The notes under the pieces were generated by a model, which was given only the letters and a program-made list of their open reading frames with translations, did not search any database and was not told the origin of the DNA. Positions 11,501 through 22,796 of a DNA stretch of 64,000 nt are shown here, piece after piece. Numbering within the stretch: the first letter of the stretch is position 1; each line of letters begins with the position of its first letter. The stretch lies in the NCBI RefSeq assembly GCF_001625195.1, contig NC_054389.1:248001-312000 (forward strand), in the 5' to 3' direction. This DNA comes from Drechmeria coniospora (taxonomy: Eukaryota > Ascomycota > Sordariomycetes > Hypocreales > Ophiocordycipitaceae). The position numbers and the translations under genes were made by a program.

Positions 11501-12754
11501 ATGGCTCTCACGGCAAGGCAGATCGCCATCGTCAAGTCGACGGCGCCCATCGTCAGGCAGCATGGCCGGACCATCACCACCACCTTCTACGCCCGCATGC
11601 TCGCGGCCCATCCCGAGCTCAAAAACTACTTTTCCCTGCGCAACCAGCAGACGGGTGCCCAGCAGGCGGCCCTCGCCGACGCCGTCTTCGCCTACGCCGC
11701 CCACATCGACAACCTGCCCAAGCTGACGCACGCCGTCGAGCGCATCGCCCACAAGCACGTCTCCCTCTTCATCAAGCCCGAGCAGTACGCCATCGTCGGC
11801 CGCCACCTCGTCGGCGCCTTCGCCGAGGTCCTCGGCCCCGCCCTGACGACCGAGGTCAAGGACGCCTGGGTCGCGGCCTACGGTCAGCTCGCCGACGTCT
11901 TCATCGGCCGCGAAAAGCAGCTGTACGACGCGGCCGGCGCCGACTGGAAGTCGTGGCGCGCCTTCACCATCGTCAAGAAGGCACGCGAGTCCGACGATGT
12001 CGTCAGCTTCTACTTGGAGCCCAAGGATGGTCGCGCCCTTGGCCGCTTCCTCCCCGGCCAGTACGTCTCGCTCCAGGTGCCCATCCCCGAGCTCGACGGC
12101 CTCCTGCAGAGCCGGCAGTTTAGCCTCAGCACGGCGCCCGTCGACGGCATGCGCCAGTTCCGCATCAGCGTCAAGCGCGAGGCCACCATCCCGGGCGCCA
12201 CCCGCGACGAGCTCGCCGAGGGCCGCGTCCCGGGCCTCATCTCCAACATGCTGCACGACAGGTACGACGTCGGCGACGAGGTCCAGCTCAGCGCCCCCTG
12301 CGGCGAGTTCTTCCTCGACGCGCCGAAGCCCGACACGCCCGTCGTCCTGCTGTCCCTCGGCGTCGGCGCCACCCCCGTGCTGTCCATACTCGACTCCATC
12401 CTGCTGGAGGAAAAGGCGACGCGGCCCGTGAGCTACATCCACGGCGCCGCCCGCTCCGACTCGGTCTGCTTCGGGGACCACATCCGCTCCGCCGCCGCCC
12501 GGCACGCGAACCTCAAGCCCGTCCTGTTTGCCGAAAATGTCGGCCGAGGCCACGGCGAGGGACGGGACTACGATTTCCACGGCCTCATGGACCTCGCCAA
12601 GGTCCGCGACGAGCTGCACCTCGGCGACACCGACGCCCAGTACTACGTCTGCGGGCCCGAGGAATGGATGGTCGAGACGAGACGCTGGCTCGCCGACAAG
12701 GGTGTCGACCAGGAGCGAATCCACCTCGAGCTGTTCCGGACCGGCGATGTCTGA
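11501..12754 (+). CDS. fhb1: Flavohemoglobin (nitric oxide dioxygenase)
   Basis: A single exon of 417 residues, normal length for the family. Residues 1-140 are a globin with the B-helix Tyr (TTTFYARM), distal Gln region (NQQTGAQQ) and proximal His in IAHKHVSLFIKPEQY. Then comes a ferredoxin-reductase-like FAD domain (GQYVSLQV, RQFSLSTAP) and an NAD(P)H domain (GVGATPVLSIL, YVCGPEEWM). The enzyme oxidises NO to nitrate using O2 and NAD(P)H and protects against nitrosative stress. The ATG at 11501 is the first in frame: the upstream extension has no ATG. Cytosolic by default; no targeting signal seen. Induction by NO is known for the family but no site is claimed here. Confidence 0.95.
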   Translation: MALTARQIAIVKSTAPIVRQHGRTITTTFYARMLAAHPELKNYFSLRNQQTGAQQAALADAVFAYAAHIDNLPKLTHAVERIAHKHVSLFIKPEQYAIVGRHLVGAFAEVLGPALTTEVKDAWVAAYGQLADVFIGREKQLYDAAGADWKSWRAFTIVKKARESDDVVSFYLEPKDGRALGRFLPGQYVSLQVPIPELDGLLQSRQFSLSTAPVDGMRQFRISVKREATIPGATRDELAEGRVPGLISNMLHDRYDVGDEVQLSAPCGEFFLDAPKPDTPVVLLSLGVGATPVLSILDSILLEEKATRPVSYIHGAARSDSVCFGDHIRSAAARHANLKPVLFAENVGRGHGEGRDYDFHGLMDLAKVRDELHLGDTDAQYYVCGPEEWMVETRRWLADKGVDQERIHLELFRTGDV

Positions 12755-13707
12755 GCACCCCACCCGCCAGCTCGTGTCGCACGTTCCTCTGCTGGGCTAT
12801 GGTTATGAAACGATGAGACGGGGACATGGAGTGTAACAATGTACAACTAGAGAGTCTCCGTATATACGACGCAATGAATATAGCAGTCAGTTGTCCTTTT
12901 TCTCGCTCCATCAGAGCGGGCGACGGACATGTCGACCTGCAAACGACACCAAGTATGAGCGCCTCCGTATATACGACGCAATGAATATAGCAGTCAGTTG
13001 TCCTTTTTCTCGCTCCATCAGAGCGGGCGACGGACATGTCGACCTGCTCATCGTCCTGTACGTCATTAGCACTTGGTCATGGATGATGCGGGCTTACGGC
13101 GCACATTGTCCCTGTCCACAGGGCAAGTGTGCTGTAACAACCAACCAAAGCATGCTACCAGGTACCTATGGCAGGAATTATTATAGCCATCACGCTGCTG
13201 TATTTCGTGCTGTATTTCGTGTCGTACGCTGTACTTTTAGTGCGTTACACCTGGAGCTCGGCACCTATGGCGGATTATCCAAGCTCCGCCTCCCGTCCCC
13301 CCCCCCCCCATTTCTCTAGGGTAACCGCTGCCAGTGACGTCTTTCAACCTCCACACCATGCTGCCCTGCTAATTAACGTAAATTACAGTGCATTCTCCAT
13401 TCATCCCGCCTCGCCCACAAACTTCTTCTTTTCTTTTCACGCCCAGCCCTGCATCATCCATCCACCCCAGCACGTCCCCGCCTGTGCGTCTTCGGGTCCC
13501 CGGTGCGGCATCCTCGTCTGTTCGGTCAGCCGTTGCACCCATGCCTTTTTTGCCTCCGCTCGCCACCGGCTTCGACTTCGGCCCCTCACACCGAGATCGT
13601 CAGGCGTCGACGACGAGGTGGACGCTCGTGAGCCTCTGACGTGACGGAATAGCATCCTCTCCTCGCCACACGCTTGCCTAGGGCGAGCCTTCGATCCGGG
13701 CGTGAGA
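12755..13707. other. Spacer with an 85-bp duplication
   Basis: No gene seen. Contains a two-copy repeat, a poly-C run near 13298 and the CT-rich leader of the MFS gene. Confidence 0.6.
12856..13047. repeat. Two-copy 85-bp repeat, period 107 bp
   Basis: 12856-12940 and 12963-13047 match across 85 bp (ctccgtatatacgacgcaat...). They lie just beyond the flavohemoglobin stop codon and may affect its 3' end. Confidence 0.95.
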
Positions 13708-15588
13708 ATGGCTCGGCCGGCCTCTGGTCCCGCCTCCTCCCGCTCGCCGTCGTCCTCTTCCGTCGATGCGGGAGCTCCCCTGCCGACCATGGCCGAGCTC
13801 GAGCCTTCGTCGCACTGCTATCAGACCTTTCCCACACGGCCCCCCAAGACGCCTCTCGACTCGAGCCTCGAGACCCGGTCCGGCCTCGTGTCCTCGTCCT
13901 CGTCGCCCGCCGCCGACCTGTCCTCGTCCTCTTCGGCCGACGACGACGACGAGTCGTGCTCGCACCGCCCACCGCCAACCCCCCTCCCCGTCCGCCAGCT
14001 CCTGCTGCTCGCCTTCCTCTCCCTCTCGGAGCAGACGGCCCTCAATTCCATCTCGCCCTACTTGCCTCAGATGGTCACGTCGATGCCCGGCATCCCCGCC
14101 GACCGGGGTGGCTTCTACGTCGGCGTCGTCGCCTCCGCCTTCGCCCTCGCCCAGCTGTCCACAAACTTCCTCTGGGGGTACGCCTCGGACCTCGTCGGCC
14201 GCAAGCCCGTCCTCGTCGCCGGCACGACGTCGCTCGCGGCCTGCTTCTGCCTCTTCGGTCTCTGCACCCGCTACTGGCAGATCGTCGTCCTTCACGTGGC
14301 CATGGGCCTCCTCAACGGCAACGCCGCCTGCGTGCCCACCGTCCTCGGCGAGGTGACGGATCGCTCCAACCAGGGCAGGGCCTTCACCTACCTGCCCGTC
14401 ATATACTCCCTCGGCGGCATCGCCGGCCCCGCCCTCGGCGGCCTCCTCGTCGGCAGCGCTGGCGGCCGATACCCGTACCTCGGACCCAACCTCCTCTGCG
14501 CCGCCCTGCTCGCCTTGAGCGTCGTCGTCGTCGCCCTCGGCTTCGAGGAGACTCTCGGTGACGCCTCCGGTCCCGAGCCGTGGAGGCCGCGGTGGCTCGG
14601 CCGGCTCTTGCACCCGTTCCGTTCGCCGTCCCGTGCAGGTCGCAAGGGCGGCGCGTGGGCGGCGCCATGGCCACGCAGCCAGCAGCAACCGCTTCTCTAC
14701 CACTCTTCTTCGTCCTGCGCATCGGACAGCGAGGATGCCGGCGCCGAATTCGGAAGGCCGTCCAAGCAGTCTCTCGACGAGCCCCCGGCCTGGCGCGGCC
14801 TCGTCAACCGCAGGAGCCTCCTGCTCCTGGCCACCTACCTCGTGTTCCAGCTCTCCAACGTTTCCTTCAACAGCCTGTATCCGATATTTGCCGCCTCGCC
14901 CGCCCCGGTCGGCCGCGAGCTCGACCCCGACAAGATCGGGCTGAGCCTCGGCCTCGCCGGCGTCGCCACCATCGTCTTCCAATCCTTCCTCTACGAACCC
15001 CTCAAGTCGAGGGTCGGCAGCCTCGGCACCTACCGTCTCGCCCTGCTCGGCATCGCCGTGAGCGCCGTTCTCATGCCCTGGGTGGGCCACCTCGACGACG
15101 AGCCGCTCTTTGGCGTTGCCAGCGGCCGCCTCTGGCTGTACGCCGAGCTGGGCCTCGTGCTGATGATGAAGAACATTTGCGCCGTCGGCGGTCTCTCCAG
15201 CGTCATGCTCCTGGTACGTGACCGTTGCCGTCGGCGACGCTACGCGATGCCATGCCCCGCCATGCTCGTCGCCCCTCCGTGCGCTTTGGTTGCTGACGGA
15301 CCGCAGATCACCAACTCGGCGGCCTCGCACGCGAGTCTCGGCACCCTCAACGGCGTCGCCCAGACCCTCTCCGCCCTCGGTCGCAGCATCGGGCCCGTCG
15401 TGTCGGGTGGCCTCTTTGCCCTTTCGGCCCACGTGCGTCCCAAAGGCGAAGCCCTCGCGTGGAGCCTCTTTGGCGGCCTGGCCCTCCTCGGCTGCGTCGG
15501 TGCCCTCTTCATCCGCAGCCCAGGTCTGGAGAGTGACGACTGGGACGAGGACGACGAATACGGATGGCGCGGCGATGACGCTGCATAG
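13708..15588 (+). CDS. Major facilitator superfamily transporter (DHA1-like)
   Basis: Exons 13708-15213 and 15307-15588 give 595 residues. A Ser/Asp-rich cytosolic N terminus of about 95 residues precedes twelve predicted helices. The MFS motif A is clear after the second helix (GYASDLVGRKP), and a motif C-like GGIAGPALGG follows. A large Arg/Ser-rich central loop (about residues 280-355) splits the two six-helix halves. The C terminus is acidic (DDWDEDDEYG). It resembles YCR023C/ZIFL-type fungal transporters; the substrate is unknown. The intron is 93 nt, a multiple of three with no stop, so retention would insert 31 residues in a membrane region. An alternative start is the Met codon at 13789. 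Confidence 0.85.
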   Translation: MARPASGPASSRSPSSSSVDAGAPLPTMAELEPSSHCYQTFPTRPPKTPLDSSLETRSGLVSSSSSPAADLSSSSSADDDDESCSHRPPPTPLPVRQLLLLAFLSLSEQTALNSISPYLPQMVTSMPGIPADRGGFYVGVVASAFALAQLSTNFLWGYASDLVGRKPVLVAGTTSLAACFCLFGLCTRYWQIVVLHVAMGLLNGNAACVPTVLGEVTDRSNQGRAFTYLPVIYSLGGIAGPALGGLLVGSAGGRYPYLGPNLLCAALLALSVVVVALGFEETLGDASGPEPWRPRWLGRLLHPFRSPSRAGRKGGAWAAPWPRSQQQPLLYHSSSSCASDSEDAGAEFGRPSKQSLDEPPAWRGLVNRRSLLLLATYLVFQLSNVSFNSLYPIFAASPAPVGRELDPDKIGLSLGLAGVATIVFQSFLYEPLKSRVGSLGTYRLALLGIAVSAVLMPWVGHLDDEPLFGVASGRLWLYAELGLVLMMKNICAVGGLSSVMLLVRDRCRRRRYAMPCPAMLVAPPCALVADGPQITNSAASHASLGTLNGVAQTLSALGRSIGPVVSGGLFALSAHVRPKGEALAWSLFGGLALLGCVGALFIRSPGLESDDWDEDDEYGWRGDDAA

Positions 15589-15821
15589 ATGGCACGGCGC
15601 GGATCGTGTGCAAATCAATGAATCAATAGAGCGAATGGGACAATGGCGAGCGAAAAGTGCCAAGTACCGTTGCTGCACCTTTGCGCCTAGTCCCTCCCGT
15701 CCATGATGATGAGCGCATCGTCGGCGGACAAGGGACGAAATGACAGCCAAACGCCGCGGCCGGCGAACCTCCAACGTTTCCCGGGCCCCTTTCGAGACTG
15801 TTCGTCGCCACGCCACGAGCA

Positions 15822-16444
15822 TCAATACCACGTCGGCGGGTGCTGCCAGTGCCGCAGCATCGTGTCCACGGCGGCACTCCACTCCTCCTCGAAGCAGGCC
15901 GCGAGCCTCCGCACGTCGTCGCCTGTCGGCATGGTGCCCGCCCACATCGCGGGACGGTCCGCCTCGCGGGCGGCGTAGACGCCGATGAGCCCGTCTTCCT
16001 CGATCCTCCGGAGAACGAGCCAGGCGAGGTTCCAGCTGCGGTTGCTGGTAGGGTCCCGGCGCACGCGGCCATACGCCTCGCGGACAATGTCGCCGCAAAA
16101 GGGGAAGCGCGAGGTCAGGCCGCGCAGTTCGGTGAGCATCTGATGGCTCGTCACGTACCGGATCCAAGCCGCCGTCATGGGCCGCTGGAAGGCGCGCGCG
16201 TCGGTCTCGTCCGCGCACGACGAGGCCATGCGCTCGATGCGGCAGAGCTCGGTGAGGGTGTTGACCCGATGCGTCGTGAGGCTCTCGACAAGCCGCAGGG
16301 TGGAATCCTGTTGGCCAGGTCAGCATCGCGGGCGAGAGGCCAGGCCCATCCTCGGCGGGTGCGGGTGCGGGTGCGGGTGCGGCGTACGCGAGGTCGGCTC
16401 GAGCTGCTGCTGCTCCGAGAGCAAACACTACCGCTGGACGACAT
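15822..16444 (-). CDS. Uncharacterised protein
   Basis: On the minus strand, exon 1 is 16444-16388 (19 codons, Ser-rich) and exon 2 is 16307-15822. The 80-nt intron has a GTACGC donor, a GCTGACC branch site and a CAG acceptor, and joins in frame to DSTLRLVESLTTHRV. The product is about 180 residues, mostly helical by appearance, with many Arg and Trp (SWNLAWLVLRRIEEDG, MWAGTMP, AACFEEEW). No signal peptide or membrane helix. I do not recognise the family. A TATA element 110 bp upstream supports this start. Exon 2 alone could also start at the internal ATG at 16229. Confidence 0.6.
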
Positions 16445-16554
16445 TGCCGGTGCAGCACTGACGTGTGCGAGTCGGAGCAGGATGTGCGGTATTGTACCGT
16501 TGGCCTTGCGAGGGCTCGCTCGTCGTCCAGACGGTCTCGGCGTCCCGGCAACGT

Positions 16555-16560
16555 CTTATA
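16555..16560 (-). promoter_or_regulatory. TATA box of the minus-strand uncharacterised gene
   Basis: The minus strand reads CCATATAAGACG here, 111 bp upstream of the ATG at 16444. Confidence 0.5.
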
Positions 16561-18402
16561 TGGCGATGAACCGGGACGATGCGGGACGGGGTGGAAAGGG
16601 TGCGAGCCCACGACGAGCGCCATGTACAGCCTCCGCTCGCCCCCATCCTCACCGCCAAGACGGTTTGATTTCGGCGGGACGAGGGCTCGAGGCTCACGAG
16701 AGATCTGCGCCGGGCAGACGGCGGCGGTGGCGGGACGAGGCGAGGGCACGACACACGGTGAGAGGGCGCTCAGAGGCGGATGCAGGAGACGGTCGTCCTA
16801 GCCCGTCGTCTCCGTACTCGATGCTCATATCAGACGCTAGAGTATGGCATCACAAAATCCACCCCGACGCTCACCGTGGCAGGCACTGCCGAGCACAGGA
16901 CTCGGAGGACGCAAGCGATGTGCCCGGTGGTGAAGCCACGTCGGGCGTGCATCCCGTTGCGGAGAGTCGACGAGCGTCGGTGGGCTATTTTCATTACCGG
17001 CATGAGCACACGTCATGTGCAGTCGATGCATGCCGCTGCAGGGATGCCTTGCAGGGGCGCCGTCGAGTGCTTGCATGCATGGGGACAGGCGGATGGCTGC
17101 GGCCAGGCTGGCTCATCAGCGTCGAGCGGCATGCGAGGCGACTTGGGCCGAGCCGGACCTCGACCGGCTTCGGGCATGTCCTTCCGGACGACGATCAAAC
17201 GATGCCCGCCGGCGGCAGACGACGATTCGAGCCGTCAACGTCAGCTTGCGGCCAGCCACGCGACGAAGCGACCGCACACGCCGGCATCGCGAGGGGTGCG
17301 AAGCAACAGCCTTGCTTTGATTGGACGGCTGCCGCGCGCAAAGGATCCGATCCAGAGGCGTGCTCAACGTAGCCGAGAAGCGCCAGACGCGCTAGACGGC
17401 CAAGAGAGTCAAGGTTCACGACGTGTTTCTCTATAGGTCGCACCGGTGTCTTGCACGTCACTCTTTTCTCTCGGTCTTTTTTTTCATTCCATTGCCTTTC
17501 GTTCCGTGACTTGTCACGCCATGTTCATGCGAGTTTCGGTACGCCTGGTCATCGTTTGTCGTGGTGTCGTGGAGCAGCATGAGCAGAGCAACGACAGGAT
17601 GCAGCACTTGCGCCTCGGCGTCAGGCGGCGCTTGTGAGATTGCTGACGAGTGCGGTACATGCACAGCATGCATGTGGTGGTTGTCGGCTCCATGCTGACA
17701 GGGGTCACCGCCATGATACCTTGGGAGGGCGCGCCAACCGCCGCAGGCCCGAAGGAGCGTCGCAGGTGTTGGGTCGTCTTCGGCTCGAGCACGATCCGTC
17801 ACTATTCTTGCATCTCATCTCATCTCATCTCATCTCACCTCCACTCGGCTTATCTCAGCCCTAACCCGTGGGTAGAGGGAACAGGCGGATGCACAAGCGT
17901 CGCCCTCGGCAACGCAATACACATGATGGGCCGAGAGACGAGAGATATGAATGTTGTCGTCCGATGGCAGGCAGATTGCTTGGCCTGCGGCTTCCAACCT
18001 GCGCCCATGGGCACCGGCGTCGTCGGGGTCATACGGCACGAGGACGTCGAGGCAAGGTTGGTCCAGAAAGCCGCCGCGGGCGTCGGGCTCTTGGCATTGA
18101 AGGTTGCATGCATGATCGATACAGGTGCATGGAAGCTCGAATGAGGAAGCGAAAAACGTGTAGAAAATTATGCGAACGGCGAAAGAGTCATCCTCGTTCG
18201 GCACATGGAGTCGCCATCGAGAGCAGGACGGAGGGTCTCGTGGGGGTGGGAGAATGGAGAGATGGGGGAGATGAGGAGGGGGTCGGATAAACTTCGGGGA
18301 ATTGGCTCGGCCGGAATATTCGAGCCTCCAGAATCATTGTCATGGCCAGCCAAGCTTGATGCTTCGGCCTCTTCCAGTCAACGACCGACGGCGCCATCCA
18401 AG
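16561..18402. other. Spacer, no supportable gene
   Basis: GC-rich sequence with only Arg/Ala-rich unsupported frames. It contains a short CATCT pentanucleotide run at 17811-17836 and the leader of the uS14m gene. Confidence 0.5.
17811..17836. repeat. (CATCT)n microsatellite
   Basis: Five consecutive CATCT units. Confidence 0.9.
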
Positions 18403-18856
18403 ATGTCCATGTTTCGCGCCAAGAAGCTCGATCTGGGCTGCTTCATCAAGGCACGCACCATTCGGGATCACACGAAGCGCAAGGTCTTTGAGCAGCACGA
18501 GACGGAGAGGTGCGTGGATGGGCGGCGGCGAGGCAAGCACCTCTACCGACGGCTAATCTGCGTCGCAGGCAAGCGCTGCGCTACATCATACGCAACACGA
18601 CGCTCGCCCCTCGTGTCCGCGCCGAGGCCCAGCTGCAGCTGACGCAGATGCACTGCTACACCCGCCCGACGCAGATCCGGAACCGATGCATCATGGGCGG
18701 CCAGGGCCGCGGTGTGCTGAGCGATTTCAAGATGACAAGAGTAGGCACGGCCCGTCAAGACTCGGGGGACCTACGAGGCGCTGACGGCGGCAGTTTAACT
18801 TTCGCATGGAGGCCATGGCCGGAAACCTGCCGGGCGTGAAGAGGGCGAGCTGGTGA
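18403..18856 (+). CDS. MRP2: Mitochondrial small-subunit ribosomal protein uS14m
   Basis: Three exons, 18403-18509, 18569-18740 and 18794-18856, give 113 residues, the usual length for fungal uS14m. Family features run through the protein: MFRAKKLDLGCF, TIRDHTKRKVFEQHE, RQALRYIIRNTTL, the rRNA-contacting CYTRPTQIRNRC and GRGVLSDFKMTR, and the C-terminal LPGVKRASW. It is a component of the mitoribosomal small subunit. Two Met codons (18403, 18409) could serve as start. Introns are 59 and 53 nt with normal GT..AG ends. Confidence 0.95.
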
Positions 18857-19504
18857 CGGCAGAGACGGAGGCACCGGGTTCCGCCCGTGGTTGGTGGTAC
18901 GACGGACACTGGCATCGGCTGTACGATACGGGTCATGGGGTTTTAAAAATACACACACGGCCTGCTTGCTTGGCTTGGCTTGAACTGACGTGCCCTGTCT
19001 CTTCTCTTGGACCGGAAACGGGCGCCGCGTGATTTGACTCGGCAGAGAGCGTGCACCTCGTCACAACGCATGTACGGAGTATTATTGTCAGTCCACTTTG
19101 GTGGGTGCGGGTTGTTTGCAGACGATATCCATGCCGCCATCCGATACGGTCATTGAAAAGTCGCGATTCGCTTGACCCATCGTTGTTCTTGCCCTCGCCT
19201 GCATTTGGTAAATTTATTCTTGCCATTTCCCCCATGACAAGACGTACGTGCTTGGTCGAGAATGAGGCTGCCGATATTAACGTGCAGAGGCATTTTGGCA
19301 CTCACGACGCCTCTAGGGTAGGTCGAGCACCCTCTACCCCAACGAGTATAGGGTAGGTTGGGTAGAGAGACAATGGTGGGGCTCACTGGGGCCTTCTCGC
19401 CACCTTGGATTCGTCACACCCAAATGGTGACGACGGCATCGATTCTTTTCCTTTCCCCTTTCCACCCTTTACAACTCGAGCGACGGCATCCGAGAGACAC
19501 AACC
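18857..19504. other. Spacer between MRP2 and CWC25
   Basis: No gene seen. Contains a short agggtagg..ctaccc inverted or partial repeat near 19315-19365 and the pyrimidine-rich leader of CWC25. Confidence 0.6.
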
Positions 19505-20833
19505 ATGGGTGGCGGCGATCTCAACCTCAAAAAGTCGTTCCATCCCGGCCTGCGGCGCAACCAGGCGGCCGTCTACGACGAGGAGCAAAAGGCGCTCGCC
19601 GAGCGGAAGCGGACGCAGCAGCGGATCGATGAGATCAAGGAGGAGCGGGCAAAGGAGGAGCTGCAGAGGCAGCTCGAGGCGGCCGGCGGCAAGAAGCGCG
19701 TCGACCGCGTCGACTGGATGTACCAGGGCGCCAACGATGGCCAAGCCGGCACGACGGAGGAGACGGAGGCATACCTGCTCGGCAAGCGACGCATCGACAA
19801 CCTCATCAAGGGCACCGAGCACAAGAAGCTGGAGAAGAACGCGGGCGAGGGCAGCTTCATGGCGCTGCAAAACGCCAACAGCGCGCGCGACACGGCGTCC
19901 AAGATCCGCGACGACCCGCTGCTCGCCATCAAGCGGCAGGAACAGGCGGCCTACGACGCCATGATGAACGACCCCATCAAGCGCCAGCAGCTCCTCTCCT
20001 CCATGGGCATCGAGGGCGGGAAGAAGGAGAGGTCGAGGGACAAGGACAGGGACAGGGACAGGGAGAGGCGAAGACGTCGGCACCGCAGCCGAGACGGCGA
20101 CGACGACGGCCGGCACAGGCGGCGGCATCGTCGATCCCGCTCGCGCTCGCAAAGTCCAAGGCGGCAGCGCGACATTTCCGACGACGACGACGACGGCCGG
20201 CACAAGCGGCGGCATCGTCGATCCCGCTCGCGCTCGCAAAGTCCAAGGCGGCGGCGCGACGGTTCCGACGACGACGAGCGCCGCGGCCGCAGGCACGACC
20301 GGAGGAGGACGACGGGCGACGGCGGCGGCGGGCGGAGAGACGGGTCCGACTCGCGCCGACGACACCGAAGCAACGACCGAAGCGGGCGTCGGCGGCACGA
20401 CTCGTCGTCGGCCGAGCGGCGCACCGGACGACGCAGCGCAAAGGGCCGCGACGGCGAGCGTGAGCGTGAGCGTGAGCGTGAAGACGACCGCCATCGCGAG
20501 CGCGACCGTGACCATCGACACGACCGTCCCGGCAGACCACGGGACGGCGACCCACGGCAACGACGGCGAGAAAAGGACGGCGACGAGGAGGCGGCACGGG
20601 CGCGCAAGCTCGCGGCGATGCAGTCGGCCGCGTCCGAGCTGGACGAGGACCGCGAGCAGAGGCTGCGGCAGCTCGAAGAAAGGGAGCGCGCGGCGCGGGA
20701 CGCCGACGACAAGGCGCGGCAGCGACACGGCGATCGCGGCTTCGTCAACGGCCTGCACCGGCAGGCGGAGAAGCTCGATCTCGCCGAGAGAATGGGTCGC
20801 GGGAGGCAACGCTTCCAGCAGGACCACGACTGA
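19505..20833 (+). CDS. CWC25: Pre-mRNA-splicing factor CWC25
   Basis: A single exon of 442 residues. The N terminus ([15 protein letters not shown], then [19 protein letters not shown] and the VDWMYQG motif) is the conserved CIR/CWC25 region; a second conserved block is [22 protein letters not shown]. The C-terminal half is Arg/Ser/Asp/Glu-rich with RS-like stretches and coiled-coil potential. CWC25 acts with the spliceosome at the first catalytic step. Within the RS region, 20108-20194 and 20195-20281 are an in-frame 87-bp tandem duplication (29 residues, [15 protein letters not shown]). The ATG at 19505 matches the family N terminus, so the in-frame upstream extension is rejected. Confidence 0.92.
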   Translation: MGGGDLNLKKSFHPGLRRNQAAVYDEEQKALAERKRTQQRIDEIKEERAKEELQRQLEAAGGKKRVDRVDWMYQGANDGQAGTTEETEAYLLGKRRIDNLIKGTEHKKLEKNAGEGSFMALQNANSARDTASKIRDDPLLAIKRQEQAAYDAMMNDPIKRQQLLSSMGIEGGKKERSRDKDRDRDRERRRRRHRSRDGDDDGRHRRRHRRSRSRSQSPRRQRDISDDDDDGRHKRRHRRSRSRSQSPRRRRDGSDDDERRGRRHDRRRTTGDGGGGRRDGSDSRRRHRSNDRSGRRRHDSSSAERRTGRRSAKGRDGEREREREREDDRHRERDRDHRHDRPGRPRDGDPRQRRREKDGDEEAARARKLAAMQSAASELDEDREQRLRQLEERERAARDADDKARQRHGDRGFVNGLHRQAEKLDLAERMGRGRQRFQQDHD

Positions 20834-21399
20834 GCACGACGCCGACGACGGGCAAGCGAGGAGCTTGATGTCGGCGAGAGCATGGGCCGCGGGAGCAAGG
20901 CTTCCGGCAGGACCAAGGTTATGGAGCACGGGGATGGATGGAGGAGCAGGAGGAGGATGGATGGCATCGTCGACGGCCACTATCATGAGGAGGAGGAGGA
21001 TTGATGACATTCCGACGGCCATTATTATTATGAGGAGGAGGATGGATGGCATCGTCGACGGCCATTACGAGGAGGATGGACGGCATCGTCGACGGCCACC
21101 ATCATGAGGCAGCCGAGCAAGCTCTCTTGAGGGACTCCATCAGAGGACCGTCTCGGGCTGGCCTGCGACGACAATCCGTACGCGCATCATGCGGCACATG
21201 GCCGATTCGACATGCACAAGGCACCCATTGATTCGTCGCATGCATGAGTGAAGCCACTGCCGATGGGTGACTGGGCGGTGCGGGTGATGGTGGCAGGGCG
21301 TGTCAGCAGTGCGGGCGAGGCTACGGCTTGAGGGTGACAGTTGGCGACGAGCGAGGCTACCGCTGAGGAGCGACAGTGGGCGGTGCGGGTGAAGCTACC

Positions 21400-21740
21400 G
21401 CTGAAGAGCGACAGTAGGCGGGCGGTGCGGGTGATGGTTGCAGGGAGCGCAAGCGCTGTGAGCGAAGCGACGCTGATGAATGGGTGGTGGGCAGTGGGCG
21501 GTTCAGGGCAGTCAGTGGGCGGTGCGAGGCAGTGGGTGGTGCGAGGCAGTGGGGTGCACCCAGGGCACTGTGGGAGGGCAAGGCATATGGCGCTTCAGGT
21601 GAATGACCGCCATAGGATTGCAGCCTGCACGCCGTAGGCTGGTCCACAGTCCCCTGCAGTGTCCAGCGCCAGGCGGTACGAGGCAGTGGGCGGTACGAGG
21701 CAGTGGGCGGTGCGAGGCAGTGGGCGGTGCGAGCAGTTCA
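21400..21740. repeat. Degenerate repeats of the cagtgggcggtgcgagg type
   Basis: Units of about 17-21 bp (gaggcagtgggcggtgcgag and variants) in two blocks, about 21480-21560 and 21675-21740. Confidence 0.8.
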
Positions 21741-22796
21741 TCAGTGCCTTACAGTACGGTAAGTTTGTACTTGCACACACCCAATACCAACACACTACGG
21801 AGTACCTATGATGTAAATATTGTGCGCCGCTGCTGTCGACGGTGCGACCATGGTTGCCTGCGTCGCCAGCGAGGCCACCGCTGATGGGTGACCGGTGGGT
21901 GGCCGGTGCGAGGGACGCTGCGGGTATTCGTGCCGCTGCTGCTGCCGAGCGCAGAGTACCAGTCGCTGTAGTTGTAGGCACTGTAGGCACCCACGGGCGA
22001 CGCTGTACCGCTGCCGAGCGCAGAGTGTGCCAGTGGCTGTAGGCGCCGTCCTGTTGTTGTGCCGATCCCAGACAGCCGTTGCCGTGGCGGACGGAGCGCC
22101 TTCTGGCGGGCCTCGATTGGGGGGGTCAGGCACTCGATTGGGGGGGTCCGGTGCCTGACGCAGGCCCCCCGGCGGACCCCCAAACACAGGGTCTCTGCGG
22201 CTGCTGCAGAAACGCAGCGGGCTCGTGGGTCATGTTTACGAGGCTGGGTACAGAGTACTCGGCGCTACCTGCGGGCATCCCCTCAAGTACGGCGGGGAGT
22301 GCGGAAAAGGTGCTCCGCGGATGTACCTGCAGGTACCTGGTACGTACGACGACCCTGCTGTAGCGCAAGTCCCGTACCTTGCTAGCGAGCACCTAGTGGT
22401 GATGACAGGTACGGACTAACCTAGTGCTCCGGACTCCGTACAGTGCTCGCCGCCCAAAGATGTACCGGTACGCAGAGTAGCGCCCGCCTGCGCGCCGACG
22501 GCGGGTACCTGTACTTTTGGCTTTCCGGTGGACGCTGCCGACGCCATGGTATTTTATTATTATATTATTCCCTTGATTTATTGATCCTCCCCTTGGCAGC
22601 CGCATCACCATCGCTCTCCCCGCCTCCTCCGCCGAAGCAACTTTGCCGACGTTGCTGCTTACTCCAACCGACCATCCGACCATCACGACGCCTCTCTCCC
22701 TCTGCACCGTCTCCCTCCTCCATCGGCCGCTGACCTCGTCGACCGTCCCCCGGGCCGCAGCACGCACCTGGCACGCTCGTCCCCGCCACGACGCCT

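Noticed and set aside
11426..12763. 445-residue minus-strand open frame opposite flavohemoglobin
   Set aside because: Antisense shadow: the + strand gene has all catalytic motifs.
13678..16749. 1023-residue open frame on the minus strand
   Set aside because: It runs antisense to the MFS transporter, which has clear family motifs, and is Ala/Gly/Arg-rich as expected from GC-rich antisense DNA. Only the separate two-exon gene at 15822-16444 is supported.
19469..21052. 527-residue minus-strand open frame opposite CWC25
   Set aside because: Val/Ala/Leu-rich antisense shadow of the RS-repeat region; no domain.
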